The notes below the pieces were generated by a model. It made no database searches and was not told the DNA's origin. It worked only from the letters and a program-made list of their open reading frames with translations. Both the position numbers and the translations under genes were made by a program. From an uncultured Acidobacteriia bacterium (GTDB taxonomy: Bacteria; Acidobacteriota; Terriglobia; Bryobacterales; Bryobacteraceae), in the NCBI GenBank assembly GCA_903907865.1, contig CAIVPR010000035.1:1-64000 (forward strand): DNA of 64,000 nt, in the 5' to 3' direction. Below, in pieces: positions 1 through 8,492 of this stretch (position 1 is the first letter of the stretch; the number at the start of each line of letters is the position of its first letter).

Positions 1-1
1 C

Positions 2-121
2 GCCACCCAGACCTGCCGCATCCAAGGCCGCAATCCTCTCGACTACCTCAAACAGGCTGTCCACTCACACCGCGCGGGCCTTCCCGCACCTTCGCTCCTA
101 CCCGCCAAACCACGGGCCTGA
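2..121 (+). CDS. C-terminal fragment of a probable transposase (IS66-like), cut by window start
   Basis: An open frame runs from the window edge to a TGA at 119-121 and ends in a 39-residue tail containing TCRIQGRNPLDYLKQAV. This looks like the C-terminal helix of IS66-family transposases, which typically carry an arginine/glutamine-glycine-arginine stretch followed by a leucine-rich helix. Only the last residues are visible, so the family call rests on resemblance of a short tail. No clear terminal inverted repeat was recognised downstream. Confidence 0.4.
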   Translation, partial: ATQTCRIQGRNPLDYLKQAVHSHRAGLPAPSLLPAKPRA

Positions 122-605
122 ACTGTTACCTCTTGTTCCGGCAGCCTCCCAATAAGCGGAGCTCAGATCCTATGGTGGCAGTATGGCCCCACCGTTGGAT
201 CGGGCACCGGCAGCAACGGTGCCGTTCTCATCACGACGCCATGTAACTAACGCATTCTCGTCACTTCCTGCAAATCAGGGAGGGACCTCACACGGGGCTC
301 CTCCATTCGACCAAGGGCGGGCCCAACCGGGTTCCGCCCTTTTCATTTCGGGCGGGTCCAGGCTTGGTTCGTGCTTTTGTGACGCCTTTGAAATATGACT
401 TCCGGGTGGCCGCTTGCGTCGCCATGGGCACCCAAAATCGGCGGTCGCGCGGATACTACTTCTGTAGTCAAATAGCCCTCTTCTCCGTTAACAATTGCCG
501 GCGAAACCGCGCAAGATTTCCCTTGCATTTTCCCGTAGAATTCTGATAGCATGAACCACAGCCTCGACTGAGACCGGGGCGGACTTCGAAAGGACTCACA
601 TCTTC
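122..605. other. Intergenic region without a convincing gene
   Basis: About 480 bases separate the transposase tail from the first tail-collar gene. Short open frames here do not look like proteins. A perfect 7-bp hairpin (GGCACCG/CGGTGCC) lies at 203-223 and a stronger one at 313-341. The last 100 bases before 606 are relatively A+T-rich and probably hold the promoter of the tail-collar genes. Confidence 0.5.
313..341 (+). terminator. Rho-independent terminator-like hairpin
   Basis: AAGGGCGG at 313-320 pairs perfectly with CCGCCCTT at 334-341, closing a loop that can form a second small stem, and the sequence continues with T-rich bases. It could end transcription arriving from the transposase side before the tail-collar genes. 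Confidence 0.5.
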
Positions 606-1181
606 ATGGCAGAACCATTCATTGGGCAGATCAGTTTGTTTGCGGGCACTTATCCGCCTCGCGATTGGCTGGATTGCAACGGCCAGGTGCTCCCTATCCA
701 GCAGTACGCAGCCCTCTTTTCAATTTTGGGCAACACCTATGGCGGCAACGGCACGACCAACTTCGCCTTGCCCGACCTCCGCGGCCGTATCGCGATCCAC
801 CCCGGCCAAGGCCCCGGCCTCACCGGGAACTACGTCCAAGGCGCAGCTGGCGGTACCGAGAACGTCACCCTCACGGCGGCCCAGATGCCCGCCCACAGCC
901 ACAATGTGGGTAGTTCCACGGGTATCCCCGGGACCAGCGCGACTGGCAATGCCACAACTCCAGGCGGCAACATCCTCGCCACATATTCGGATCCCAACAC
1001 GGGCGCTCAGGCCACGCCTTACGCAGCGGCAAACTCGACACCCGCGACCCCGATGGCAGCACCTGCCGCGTCCCAGCCAACAGGCGTTGCTGGTGGGGGA
1101 CAACCCCACGGCAACCTTCAACCCTACCTGACCCTCCGGTACTGCATCGCCACCCAAGGGGTGTTCCCAACCCGCAATTAG
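606..1181 (+). CDS. Tail-collar (Mdp/microcystin-dependent-like) protein, copy 1
   Basis: A 191-aa protein of the phage tail-collar fold (PF07484), the family that includes MdpB-like microcystin-dependent proteins. The N-terminus (FIGQISLFAGTYPPRDW) and the central FALPDLRGR motif are diagnostic. A Thr/Ala/Pro/Gly-rich middle (about residues 100-160) precedes a conserved C-terminal LQPYLTLRYCIA segment. There is no signal peptide. It is the first of three tandem paralogues, each starting xxxYIGQI or FIGQI and each with a GAAAGGA ribosome-binding leader. Such proteins can be phage tail fibre tips or stand-alone chromosomal proteins of unknown role; no other tail gene is nearby, so a free-standing role is more likely. 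Confidence 0.85.
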   Translation: MAEPFIGQISLFAGTYPPRDWLDCNGQVLPIQQYAALFSILGNTYGGNGTTNFALPDLRGRIAIHPGQGPGLTGNYVQGAAGGTENVTLTAAQMPAHSHNVGSSTGIPGTSATGNATTPGGNILATYSDPNTGAQATPYAAANSTPATPMAAPAASQPTGVAGGGQPHGNLQPYLTLRYCIATQGVFPTRN

Positions 1182-1281
1182 CTCCCGGCGATCGGTCCAA
1201 AGGCGAATGCCCTTGAAACCGGCCGCCGAGACAGCGACTGCTTGCGCCGCACGGAATCTATACGAAAGGACTCATATCAAA

Positions 1282-1848
1282 ATGGACCCATACATCGGTC
1301 AAATCATACTCTTCGCCGGAAAGTTCAATCCCGTTGGATGGCAGAACTGCGAAGGCCAACTGCTCTCCATCGCCGACTACAGCCCGCTTTACTCCCTCAT
1401 CGGGACCACGTACGGGGGCAATGGCAGCACGAACTTCGCGTTGCCCGACCTCCGGGGGCGAGCCCCTATCCACGTGGGGAAAAACCCCTCCGGCAGCAAC
1501 TACCTGCTCGGCCAGATCGGCGGCGTCGAAAATGTTACGCTGACACTCCCCCAGATCCCGGTCCATACGCATCCGTCGACGCTGACTGGAGTTGCGGCCA
1601 CATCCGCGACTGCAACCAAGAACACACCGGGCGGGAACATTCTTGCCCAGTGGGTGGACGGCAGCACAGGCGCGGCAAATGCAATCTACGCCACTCCGGC
1701 CACAACGCCCAGCACACCCCTATCAGGCCCGGCCACTGGTGGGACGACCGGGGTCGCAGGCTCGAGCCAAGCGCACTCGGATATGCAGCCGTACCTCCCG
1801 GTTCGCTACATCATCGCGCTGGTCGGCGTCTGGCCGCAACATCCCTAG
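1282..1848 (+). CDS. Tail-collar (Mdp-like) protein, copy 2
   Basis: The 188-aa second paralogue. I chose the ATG at 1282 because it matches the MDPYIGQI start of its neighbours and follows a GAAAGGACTCATATC leader that nearly repeats the one before copy 1; the frame is open further upstream to 1207 but that extension has no counterpart. It has the same architecture: an N-terminal collar segment with FALPDLRGR near residue 55, a low-complexity Thr/Ala/Gly middle, and a C-terminal MQPYLPVRYIIAL segment. It lies 100 nt after copy 1 and 50 nt before copy 3, consistent with one transcription unit. The cellular function is unknown; the family assignment is firm. Confidence 0.85.
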   Translation: MDPYIGQIILFAGKFNPVGWQNCEGQLLSIADYSPLYSLIGTTYGGNGSTNFALPDLRGRAPIHVGKNPSGSNYLLGQIGGVENVTLTLPQIPVHTHPSTLTGVAATSATATKNTPGGNILAQWVDGSTGAANAIYATPATTPSTPLSGPATGGTTGVAGSSQAHSDMQPYLPVRYIIALVGVWPQHP

Positions 1849-1898
1849 CCTTCAAGTCAGAAAGCTCAAGCACCCGAACGAACTGAAAGGAAAAAAGC

Positions 1899-2453
1899 AT
1901 GTCAGAATCTTACATCGGGCAAATCACTTTGTTTGCGGGCGCTTACGCCCCGGTGGGTTGGCAGGACTGCAGCGGCCAATTGCTGCCCATCAACCAGAAC
2001 CAAGCGCTTTACGCCATCCTCGGTACAAACTACGGTGGCAACGGCACCACGACATTCGCCTTGCCCGATCTCCGCGGACGCGTGGCGATCCACACCGGAC
2101 AGGGCCCGGGCCTGTCCAACTACACCCTCGGCCAAAATGGCGGCTCGGAGACAGTGACCCTCCTTGCGACGCAACTGCCGGCACACGTTCACACAACGAC
2201 CGCCGCCGCGCAGCCAGCCACAAGCGCGGGGGCGGGTTCCCCGACTCCGGGGGGCAACATCCTTGGCAGCCCCGTTGACGCCACCGGTGCCGGGTTCAAC
2301 CTGTACGCACCGGCGGGCACCACGCCAGCCACGCCGATGGTTGCTCCTCCAATCCAGGTTGCGGGCGGCAGCCAGCCCCATGCCAACATGCAGCCGATCC
2401 TCACGATGCGGTACATCATCTGCGTGTCCGGGCTTTTCCCGAGCCGTAACTAG
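1899..2453 (+). CDS. Tail-collar (Mdp-like) protein, copy 3
   Basis: The 184-aa third paralogue, starting MSESYIGQITLFAG after a strong AAAGGAAAA ribosome-binding stretch. It keeps FALPDLRGR, the QLPAH(V)H segment that follows it in all three copies, and the C-terminal MQPILTMRYIICVSG. The middle is again Ala/Thr/Pro-rich and is the part that differs most between copies, as expected for a variable tip between a conserved base and tail. It is the last gene of the run and is followed at once by a strong bidirectional terminator. Confidence 0.85.
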   Translation: MSESYIGQITLFAGAYAPVGWQDCSGQLLPINQNQALYAILGTNYGGNGTTTFALPDLRGRVAIHTGQGPGLSNYTLGQNGGSETVTLLATQLPAHVHTTTAAAQPATSAGAGSPTPGGNILGSPVDATGAGFNLYAPAGTTPATPMVAPPIQVAGGSQPHANMQPILTMRYIICVSGLFPSRN

Positions 2454-2464
2454 CTGCATCAGTG

Positions 2465-2503
2465 GAACCCCGCCGAGTATCCTTGGGAAACTCGGCGGGG
2501 TTC
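2465..2503. terminator. Strong bidirectional terminator between convergent genes
   Basis: GAACCCCGCCGAG at 2465-2477 pairs with CTCGGCGGGGTTC at 2491-2503, a perfect 13-bp stem with a 13-nt loop. It sits between the stop of tail-collar copy 3 (2453) and the stop of the minus-strand secretin-like gene (2509), and so can serve both. Confidence 0.75.
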
Positions 2504-2508
2504 GATTG

Positions 2509-4209
2509 CTACAGCGGTGAGTGCGGCCTCGCCTCGGAGCCCACCCACAACGCCGGGGTCAGGCGCTGGTCCGGCGGTAGCGACAGCACTCTGGGACGCA
2601 GCGCGATCAGCACCATATTCCGTTCCTTGTCCGTCGAAGTCTGCCGGAACAGATACCCCAACAGCGGAAGCTGCGCCAACCCCTCGAAGCCTGTGACCGC
2701 CTTCGAGTCCGTGTTCGACATAATCCCCCCGATCACGGCCCATTCCCCCGAATGCAGCCGCACCTGCGATTTCAAATCCCGCCGCCCGATCACAGGAATG
2801 TTGTTGATGGCCTGCCCCGAAAGCACCTCGAAGCTCGTTTCCACCCCGAGCGATACCTCGCCCATCCCGTGGACGAACGGCGTCACCTTCAACTCCAGCC
2901 CCAGATTCTCGTAGGTGAACGAGGGCGGGGGAGCGAATACCGTCCCCGACCCCGCTGGCACGTTGCCGAAGTACCCGCCGGTCAGCACCGGATACTTCTC
3001 GCCAACGTGGATCGTCGCGGGCATGCCGGCCAGCGACCGGATCTGCGCTTGGTAGAGGGAACTCGAAGTCGTCATGTTCTCGTTGAACATTGCCTGGGCC
3101 TGCGCCACGCCCAGTCCGATTAGCGTCCTGCCGCCGCCGAAGGCCATCAGGTTCGTAACGCCGGTCAGCGAGGGCGCGGCGCTGTTCAAGACTTTGCCCA
3201 AATAGTAAGCGGAAATCGTGTCCGTGACGTTGAAGCCGTAATTCTTCAGGTCGCTCTCGGAAACTTGGATGAACTGCAGGTCCACCATGACCTCGGGCCG
3301 GTAGTCGAGCAGCTGGTGCATCAGCTCTACGGCGGGCACGACGCGCGAAATCCGGTCCCGCATCACGACGCGGTTGGCCGAAGTGTCCCAAGCCACCTTT
3401 TCGATGTTCGAGGCTTGGCGGACCAGCGTGACCACCTCGGTCAGCTCCTGCTGGGACATGAACTGGGGCACGGGGACCGAGACCGCGATGGTCTGCTCCA
3501 ACTCGTTTCGCTTCTGCAGCGTGTCGCGCGCCACCATGAGGACACGGGAGGAAATCGGGATCACGAAGGACGACGTGGCGGCTTCGAGGCCGTGCAATGC
3601 GTCCCGGTAGTTGACGCCGGACATCTTGAAGTGCGTGGCTTGGCCGAGCGTGGGGTAGTCGCCGTCGAAGACCGTCTGGAGCCCGAAGGCGGCAGCGACC
3701 TTGTCGAAGAGCACACGGGGGTCGCCGTCGAGATCGAAGGTCTGGGTGCCGGGGGAGGCCTTGAGGACGGGGGGAGGGAGGAGCTCTCGGGCGTTGGACA
3801 ATTCGCGCTCGGTGAGGCTGTCGAAGAACTTTTCGGGCTCGGTCTGCTCGGACGCGGGGGGCGTCTCGTCTTGGGATTGGGGCTTGGCCTCCGGCTTGGG
3901 CTTGGCCTGTTGGTGGGCGCGGGTCTGAAGCAGGACCATCCTGCCCCGGTACCGGGAATTGCGGGGCTGCAGCGCCGAGGCCTCGGCGTAGTAGATGTAG
4001 GCCTGCGCCGACTGGCCGGCCTTTTCGGCACGGGCGGCCTTGCGGGCGAGCACCATCGCCAGTTCCTTGGGCGAATCCTGCTCTGCGGCGATGCACATCC
4101 CCGCGGCTACGATCAAGATTGCGAAAGCGCGTGGCGCAAGCACGATGCTGCGCTTGACGCCTTTTGCCAACTCGTGCCCGACCTGGCCGCTTATACAGTC
4201 CAAACCCAT
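2509..4209 (-). CDS. Secretin-like protein (type II/III secretion or type IV pilus family)
   Basis: A 566-aa protein with a hydrophobic signal segment near residues 20-45, a charged Lys/Pro/Gln linker, a repeat domain of the secretin_N kind, and a C-terminal secretin domain (about 370-545) with the typical NNIPVIGRRDLKSQ and LPLLGYLFR motifs. Secretins form outer-membrane pores, but this one is solitary: no gspC-N or pilM-P genes are adjacent. The early AEKAGQSAQAYIYYAEASAL stretch resembles a tetratricopeptide unit. The start is uncertain; I use the ATG at 4209, while the frame is open to 4266, where it would run into the divergent mscS gene. It could be a secretin-domain lipoprotein-type assembly factor rather than a full pore. 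Confidence 0.8.
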   Translation of the reverse strand: MGLDCISGQVGHELAKGVKRSIVLAPRAFAILIVAAGMCIAAEQDSPKELAMVLARKAARAEKAGQSAQAYIYYAEASALQPRNSRYRGRMVLLQTRAHQQAKPKPEAKPQSQDETPPASEQTEPEKFFDSLTERELSNARELLPPPVLKASPGTQTFDLDGDPRVLFDKVAAAFGLQTVFDGDYPTLGQATHFKMSGVNYRDALHGLEAATSSFVIPISSRVLMVARDTLQKRNELEQTIAVSVPVPQFMSQQELTEVVTLVRQASNIEKVAWDTSANRVVMRDRISRVVPAVELMHQLLDYRPEVMVDLQFIQVSESDLKNYGFNVTDTISAYYLGKVLNSAAPSLTGVTNLMAFGGGRTLIGLGVAQAQAMFNENMTTSSSLYQAQIRSLAGMPATIHVGEKYPVLTGGYFGNVPAGSGTVFAPPPSFTYENLGLELKVTPFVHGMGEVSLGVETSFEVLSGQAINNIPVIGRRDLKSQVRLHSGEWAVIGGIMSNTDSKAVTGFEGLAQLPLLGYLFRQTSTDKERNMVLIALRPRVLSLPPDQRLTPALWVGSEARPHSPL

Positions 4210-4272
4210 TAGACGTGCGGGCGGCTGATTCCGTTGAGTCGCCGTGTCCCGTGCGAAGATCGTCAAGTAGGG

Positions 4273-5340
4273 ATGGGACAGTTCAAATTATTTATCGCGC
4301 TCGTCGCGGACGACCCGCTCGTGGTGCTGACGCCCATCGCGGTCTTCGCGACCATCGTCGCCATAGCGATGGTGCTCCGAAGGCTGGTCTTCGACGCGCT
4401 GAACCGCTGGGCGGATAACGCCGACAGCCACCTCGGGACACTCCTGACCGAAACCCTGCGCGGTCCCTTGCTGATATGGGCCGTGATCCTCGGGGCGCAC
4501 CTTGCATCGGAAAGTTCGGCGATCCCGCCCCGATACCTTGTGCACCTGCCGGTGGTGCTGCAAGCGCTCGCTGTCTGGTCTCTGACCGTGGCTTGCAGCC
4601 GTCTTGCCGGAAACGCGGTCCGGTTCTACGGCAGCGTCACGGGCGTGAAGTCGGTCACCAGTCTGACGCAGAAGGTCGTACAGGTAAGCGTCTTCGCAGT
4701 CGGCATGGTCTGGATGCTGAAGGTCGTTTTCGACGTCAACCCGACCCCCATTCTGACCACTCTGGGCGTGGGCGGCATCGCCGTGGCGCTGGCCCTTCAG
4801 GACACGCTGTCGAACCTCTTCGCCGGGTTCTACGTGTCGGTATCCGGCTTGGTGCGCGTGGGCGATTACGTGAAGCTGGCGACGGGCGAAGAGGGCTACG
4901 TTTCCGATATTACTTGGCGGTGCTCCACCCTGCGGACGATGGCGAACAACTTGGTGGTGATCCCGAACAACAAGCTCGGACAGACCATCTTCACCAACTT
5001 CAGCTTGCCCGAAGCCAAGATGGGGATTTCGATTGCCGTTGGAGTCGCCATGGACTCCGATATCGACCGTGTGGAGGCGATTCTGCTGGACGAGGTACTG
5101 GCTGCGGTCGACTCAGTCACCGGTCTGGTAGCGGATCCCGCACCCAGCGTCCGGTTCAACCCCGGTCCGGGTGACTGGGCCCTCGGCTTCCAAGTGAACT
5201 TCCAAGTCTCCCGCCACGCCGATCACCTGCTGGCCCAAAGCGAGTTGCGGAAGCGAATCTTCAAGCGCCTGGTGCGCGAAGGCGTGGTGATGCCGTACCC
5301 CACAAGGAGTGTCATTGTCGAACAGGCTCCCCGCGCATAG
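4273..5340 (+). CDS. MscS-family mechanosensitive ion channel
   Basis: A 355-aa small-conductance mechanosensitive channel. Several membrane segments occupy roughly residues 10-150. The pore-lining TM3 region and signature follow in LTTLGVGGIAVALALQDTLS and NLFAGFYV. The beta domain has VRVGDYVKL and WRCSTLRTMANNLVVIPNN, and an alpha/beta C-terminal domain completes the fold. These channels release solutes during osmotic downshock. I prefer the ATG at 4273 to the upstream one at 4234, because the upstream 13 residues are not membrane-like and would run into the leader of the divergent secretin. Its end overlaps the following methyltransferase gene. Confidence 0.9.
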   Translation: MGQFKLFIALVADDPLVVLTPIAVFATIVAIAMVLRRLVFDALNRWADNADSHLGTLLTETLRGPLLIWAVILGAHLASESSAIPPRYLVHLPVVLQALAVWSLTVACSRLAGNAVRFYGSVTGVKSVTSLTQKVVQVSVFAVGMVWMLKVVFDVNPTPILTTLGVGGIAVALALQDTLSNLFAGFYVSVSGLVRVGDYVKLATGEEGYVSDITWRCSTLRTMANNLVVIPNNKLGQTIFTNFSLPEAKMGISIAVGVAMDSDIDRVEAILLDEVLAAVDSVTGLVADPAPSVRFNPGPGDWALGFQVNFQVSRHADHLLAQSELRKRIFKRLVREGVVMPYPTRSVIVEQAPRA

Positions 5341-5767
5341 TCCACCGGCACCGGAACTGGTTGCGGCGCTGGAGTCCCTCCCGCCGGGTGCGGCCTTGGA
5401 CCTCGCCTGCGGGGCGGGACGCCATTCGCTCTGGCTGGCCGAAAGGGGCTGGCGAGTCACGGCCATCGACCAGGAGCCGGTACCGATTCCGGGCGCGCTG
5501 GTGTTGAAAGCCGACTTGGAGGACCGCGACTTCGGCGTCTACCCGGAGGCGTGGGACCTGATCGTGTGCTGGCTGTATTGGCAGGAGACTTTGTTGCCCG
5601 ACATTGCCGCTGGCGTACGACCCGGAGGCGTGGTGGCCTTGGCGGGAAAGACGTCGGGTAGGTTTGCGACTTCGCTGGCCCGATACCGCGCGGCGTTCCC
5701 CGGGTGGCAGGAAATCGCTTCGGGGGAAGATGAACGGCGGGCTTACTTTATTGCCCGGAGGCCTTGA
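5315..5767 (+). CDS. Small class I SAM-dependent methyltransferase
   Basis: A protein of about 150 aa with SAM-binding motif I LDLACGAGRHSLWLAERG and the acidic end of beta-2 (VTAIDQEP). The fold is complete only to about strand 6, so this is a short member of the Methyltransf_11/25 or TehB-like group. The start is decided by the ribosome-binding site: AAGGAG at 5304-5309 sits 5 nt before TTG at 5315, whereas the GTG at 5309 overlaps that Shine-Dalgarno. The gene starts 26 nt inside the end of the MscS gene, suggesting translational coupling. The substrate is unknown. Confidence 0.75.
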   Translation: MSNRLPAHSPPAPELVAALESLPPGAALDLACGAGRHSLWLAERGWRVTAIDQEPVPIPGALVLKADLEDRDFGVYPEAWDLIVCWLYWQETLLPDIAAGVRPGGVVALAGKTSGRFATSLARYRAAFPGWQEIASGEDERRAYFIARRP

Positions 5768-5800
5768 TCTTTACCCCTTCCAGATCCGTACAATGGGGTG

Positions 5801-6823
5801 ATGCAGGAAATGAATCCAACTGCCCCGCCACCCCCCGACGCCGTCCTGATGCAATTGCTGATGGGAAAAGTCCCCAGCTTCTGCCTTGGTGCGATTGCCC
5901 GCTTGGGTGTGGCCGACCACATCGCCGACGAACCGGCTTCCGTTGAGGAGATCGCCAAATCTTCCGGGACCCATGCGCCATCGCTCTACCGGGTTCTGCG
6001 AATCCTCTCGGCTTTCGGCGTTTTTCAGGAACTTCCAGGCCGCCAGTTCTCACTTGCCCCCGCTGGCCGACTTCTGCGGTCGGACGCTCCGCACTCGCTG
6101 CGCAACATGGCCGTGATGCAGACGGATTCCTGGAGTGTCCAAAGCTATCTCCAACTGCCCCATAGCATCCGCACGGGCGGGGACGGGACAACCAAGGCCT
6201 TCGGTAAGAACACGTTTGAACTCTTCCGCGACATTCCGGACCAGGCGCAGACCTTCCATGCCGCGATGACTGACTTCACCGCGGTAGCTGTGTCCGCGTT
6301 GGAGGGGATGTTCGATTTCAGCCCGTTTCGGCGTCTTGCGGATGTTGGCGGCGGTCATGGAATCCTGTTGCGCGGAATCCTGGCGCGCACTCCCGGCCTG
6401 GAAGGGGTCCTTTTTGACTTGCCCGAGGTGGTCGCCGGTGCCCCGGACGCGCCCCGCCTCAGCAAACAGGGCGGTAGCTTCTTCGAGCGCGTTCCGGACG
6501 GCTGTGACGCCTTCCTGATGAAGAACATCATCCATGACTGGGACGACGGCAGTTGTCGCCGAGTCCTCGCCCTGATGCGCGATGTTCTTGCCAAGACCGC
6601 GCCGGAGAACGGTCGTGTCTTCGTCTACGACATGCTGGTGGGCGACGAGCCCGGTCCGACGTTCGCGAAGCTGCTGGACATCGAGATGCTTGTCAATACG
6701 TCGGGCGGCAAGGAACGCACGAAAGCGGAGTTCGACGAATTGGTGGGAGCTGTCGGGATGGAGATCGCTGCCGTCCATCCAACGCGCGGCCCCCTGTGCC
6801 TGATCGAGATCCGATTGTCGTAG
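5801..6823 (+). CDS. O-methyltransferase of the plant/bacterial small-molecule family
   Basis: About 340 aa with the two-domain architecture of PF00891-type O-methyltransferases. An N-terminal winged-helix dimerisation domain (about 15-105, containing GVADHIADEPASVEEIA and SLYRVLRIL) is followed by a Rossmann domain with LADVGGGHGILLRGIL (motif I). The MKNIIHDWDDGSC segment holds the catalytic His of this family. GTG at 5798 and ATG at 5801 are adjacent possible starts. Family members methylate hydroxyls of quinones, carotenoids or polyketides; no biosynthetic neighbours define the substrate. Confidence 0.85.
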   Translation: MQEMNPTAPPPPDAVLMQLLMGKVPSFCLGAIARLGVADHIADEPASVEEIAKSSGTHAPSLYRVLRILSAFGVFQELPGRQFSLAPAGRLLRSDAPHSLRNMAVMQTDSWSVQSYLQLPHSIRTGGDGTTKAFGKNTFELFRDIPDQAQTFHAAMTDFTAVAVSALEGMFDFSPFRRLADVGGGHGILLRGILARTPGLEGVLFDLPEVVAGAPDAPRLSKQGGSFFERVPDGCDAFLMKNIIHDWDDGSCRRVLALMRDVLAKTAPENGRVFVYDMLVGDEPGPTFAKLLDIEMLVNTSGGKERTKAEFDELVGAVGMEIAAVHPTRGPLCLIEIRLS

Positions 6824-6838
6824 GGCTCGGTCGTGCAA

Positions 6839-7168
6839 TTACCGCTTCATCCGCGTCCGGATGCGCTTGGTGAGTTTCTCCATGTCGTCCAGGCGCTTGA
6901 GGAGTGGCAAGGAGAGCACAAACCGGTCGTTCTTCTCGAGGTCCAATTCGAACGATTTCGCCATGGAGGATAGCTCGCGCGCGTCCTTGAGATTCTGCTC
7001 GTACTCCAACTTCAGGATCTCGTCGCGTTGGCTCTTGCCGTTTGGGAGTTTCGTGTCGTCCGGTGGATGTCCTGGCGCGTCGGGTGGTCCCTGTTGGGCC
7101 GCGACTACGGTCGGAAGCACGGCCGCCACCGCCATCCGAACACCAGCACGCCGGGTTAGAGCCTTCAT
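6839..7168 (-). CDS. Small secreted coiled protein of unknown function
   Basis: A 109-aa protein with an N-terminal signal peptide (basic MKALTRR, hydrophobic core, VVAAQQ cleavage region), a short proline-rich linker (about 25-45) and a charged alpha-helical tail rich in Lys, Glu and Leu. It is convergent with the O-methyltransferase (15-nt gap) and divergent from homoserine dehydrogenase (19-nt gap). I do not recognise a named family, but short signal-bearing proteins of this composition are common in Acidobacteriota. Confidence 0.65.
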   Translation of the reverse strand: MKALTRRAGVRMAVAAVLPTVVAAQQGPPDAPGHPPDDTKLPNGKSQRDEILKLEYEQNLKDARELSSMAKSFELDLEKNDRFVLSLPLLKRLDDMEKLTKRIRTRMKR

Positions 7169-7187
7169 ATCGCTATGATAACGAAAG

Positions 7188-8492
7188 ATGAAGGACGTTC
7201 ATGTCGGCGTAATCGGCCTCGGCAACGTGGGCTCGGGGACACTGGCGATTCTCAATAGGAATGCAGCGCAGATTGCGCAAAAGCTCGGATTCGGGCTGAA
7301 AGTGACGGCGGTGTGCAGCCGTTCGGTCGGGTCGATGGAACCAGCCGACGTGCCCACCGACGTGTTCCGGACTACCGATTGGCGGGACGTGGTTTCGCAT
7401 CCAGGCGTCGACATCGTGGCCGAACTGGTCGGGGGCCGGGGCGCCGCGCGCGAGATGATCGAGGCTGCGATCGCCAACGGCAAGTCAGTCGTGACCGCGA
7501 ACAAGGAATTGATGGCGCTCGAAGGCGCCGAGATTTGGGACAAGGCCATCGCGGCGGGTGTGAACCTCGCCATGGAGGCCAGCGTGGCGGGCGGGATTCC
7601 GATCCACGCCGTCCTGCGCGAAGGCATTTCGGGCGACCGCGTGGCCGCCATCGCAGGCATTCTCAACGGCACCAGCAACTACATCCTGACCGAGATGGAA
7701 CGCCGCGGCGATTCGTTCGAGACGGTGCTCAAGGAAGCTCAGGAGCTGGGTTACGCCGAGGCCGATCCGGCGGCGGACGTGGACGGTTACGACGCGCGGT
7801 CGAAGCTGGCGATCCTTGCCGCCCTGGCGTTTGGCGAGCGCATCGTCCCCGACGACATCTTCGTCGAGGGCATCCGCCGCATCACGGCCCAGGATTTCGA
7901 CTATGCGCACCAGCTCGGCCACACGATCCGGCTCGTTTGCTCCGCGCAGCGTACGGAAAAGGGGCTGATCCTGTCGGTCCGACCGGCGCTGATCCAGCAA
8001 TCGACGATTCTCGCAGGGGTCAAGGGTGCCTACAACGCCATTTGGGTGAAGGGCGAATTCGGAGCCGACACGTTCTACTACGGCCGCGGCGCGGGTCCGC
8101 ATCCGACGGGTGTGGCGGTGGTGAGCGACCTGATGCGCGTGGCGCGCGAGATCCGCAACGGCAGCCCGGAGCGCGTTTCCCCGTTCGCGCACGAACGGTT
8201 GGGCGAGTACCAGCCGGTTTCGGTGCTGCTGCAACAGCGCCCGTATTACCTGCGCTTCCGCGTGGACGACCGTCCCGGCATCATCGCCGAACTGGCGGGG
8301 ATCCTGGCCGAGAAGAAGATCGGCTTGGAGGCGGTGCTGCAACTACCCTGCGACACCAAGCACGACCTGCCGTTCGTGATCACGGTGGAGTCGTCGCCGG
8401 AGAGCGCGGTGCGCGAGGCGGTGGAGCAGATGTCGAAGCTCGACTTCCTGCGCGAACCGCCTCTCGCGCTGCCGATGGAACCACCGCTCTAA
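7188..8492 (+). CDS. hom: Homoserine dehydrogenase with C-terminal ACT domain
   Basis: A 434-aa NAD(P)-dependent enzyme reducing aspartate semialdehyde to homoserine, the branch point to threonine and methionine. The N-terminal nucleotide-binding loop is GLGNVGSGTL. The substrate domain carries GILNGTSNYILTEM and EAQELGYAEADPAADVDG with the catalytic Lys/Asp region. The C-terminal 80 residues (from about YYLRFRVDDRPGIIAELAG) form an ACT domain, implying feedback inhibition by an amino acid such as threonine. It is monofunctional (no aspartokinase part). Its stop overlaps that of the convergent oxidoreductase gene by 4 nt. Confidence 0.95.
   Translation: MKDVHVGVIGLGNVGSGTLAILNRNAAQIAQKLGFGLKVTAVCSRSVGSMEPADVPTDVFRTTDWRDVVSHPGVDIVAELVGGRGAAREMIEAAIANGKSVVTANKELMALEGAEIWDKAIAAGVNLAMEASVAGGIPIHAVLREGISGDRVAAIAGILNGTSNYILTEMERRGDSFETVLKEAQELGYAEADPAADVDGYDARSKLAILAALAFGERIVPDDIFVEGIRRITAQDFDYAHQLGHTIRLVCSAQRTEKGLILSVRPALIQQSTILAGVKGAYNAIWVKGEFGADTFYYGRGAGPHPTGVAVVSDLMRVAREIRNGSPERVSPFAHERLGEYQPVSVLLQQRPYYLRFRVDDRPGIIAELAGILAEKKIGLEAVLQLPCDTKHDLPFVITVESSPESAVREAVEQMSKLDFLREPPLALPMEPPL

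Noticed and set aside
606-2453. Prophage remnant
   Set aside because: Only collar-domain proteins are present; no portal, capsid, tail-tube, lysis or integrase gene occurs within the visible neighbourhood.
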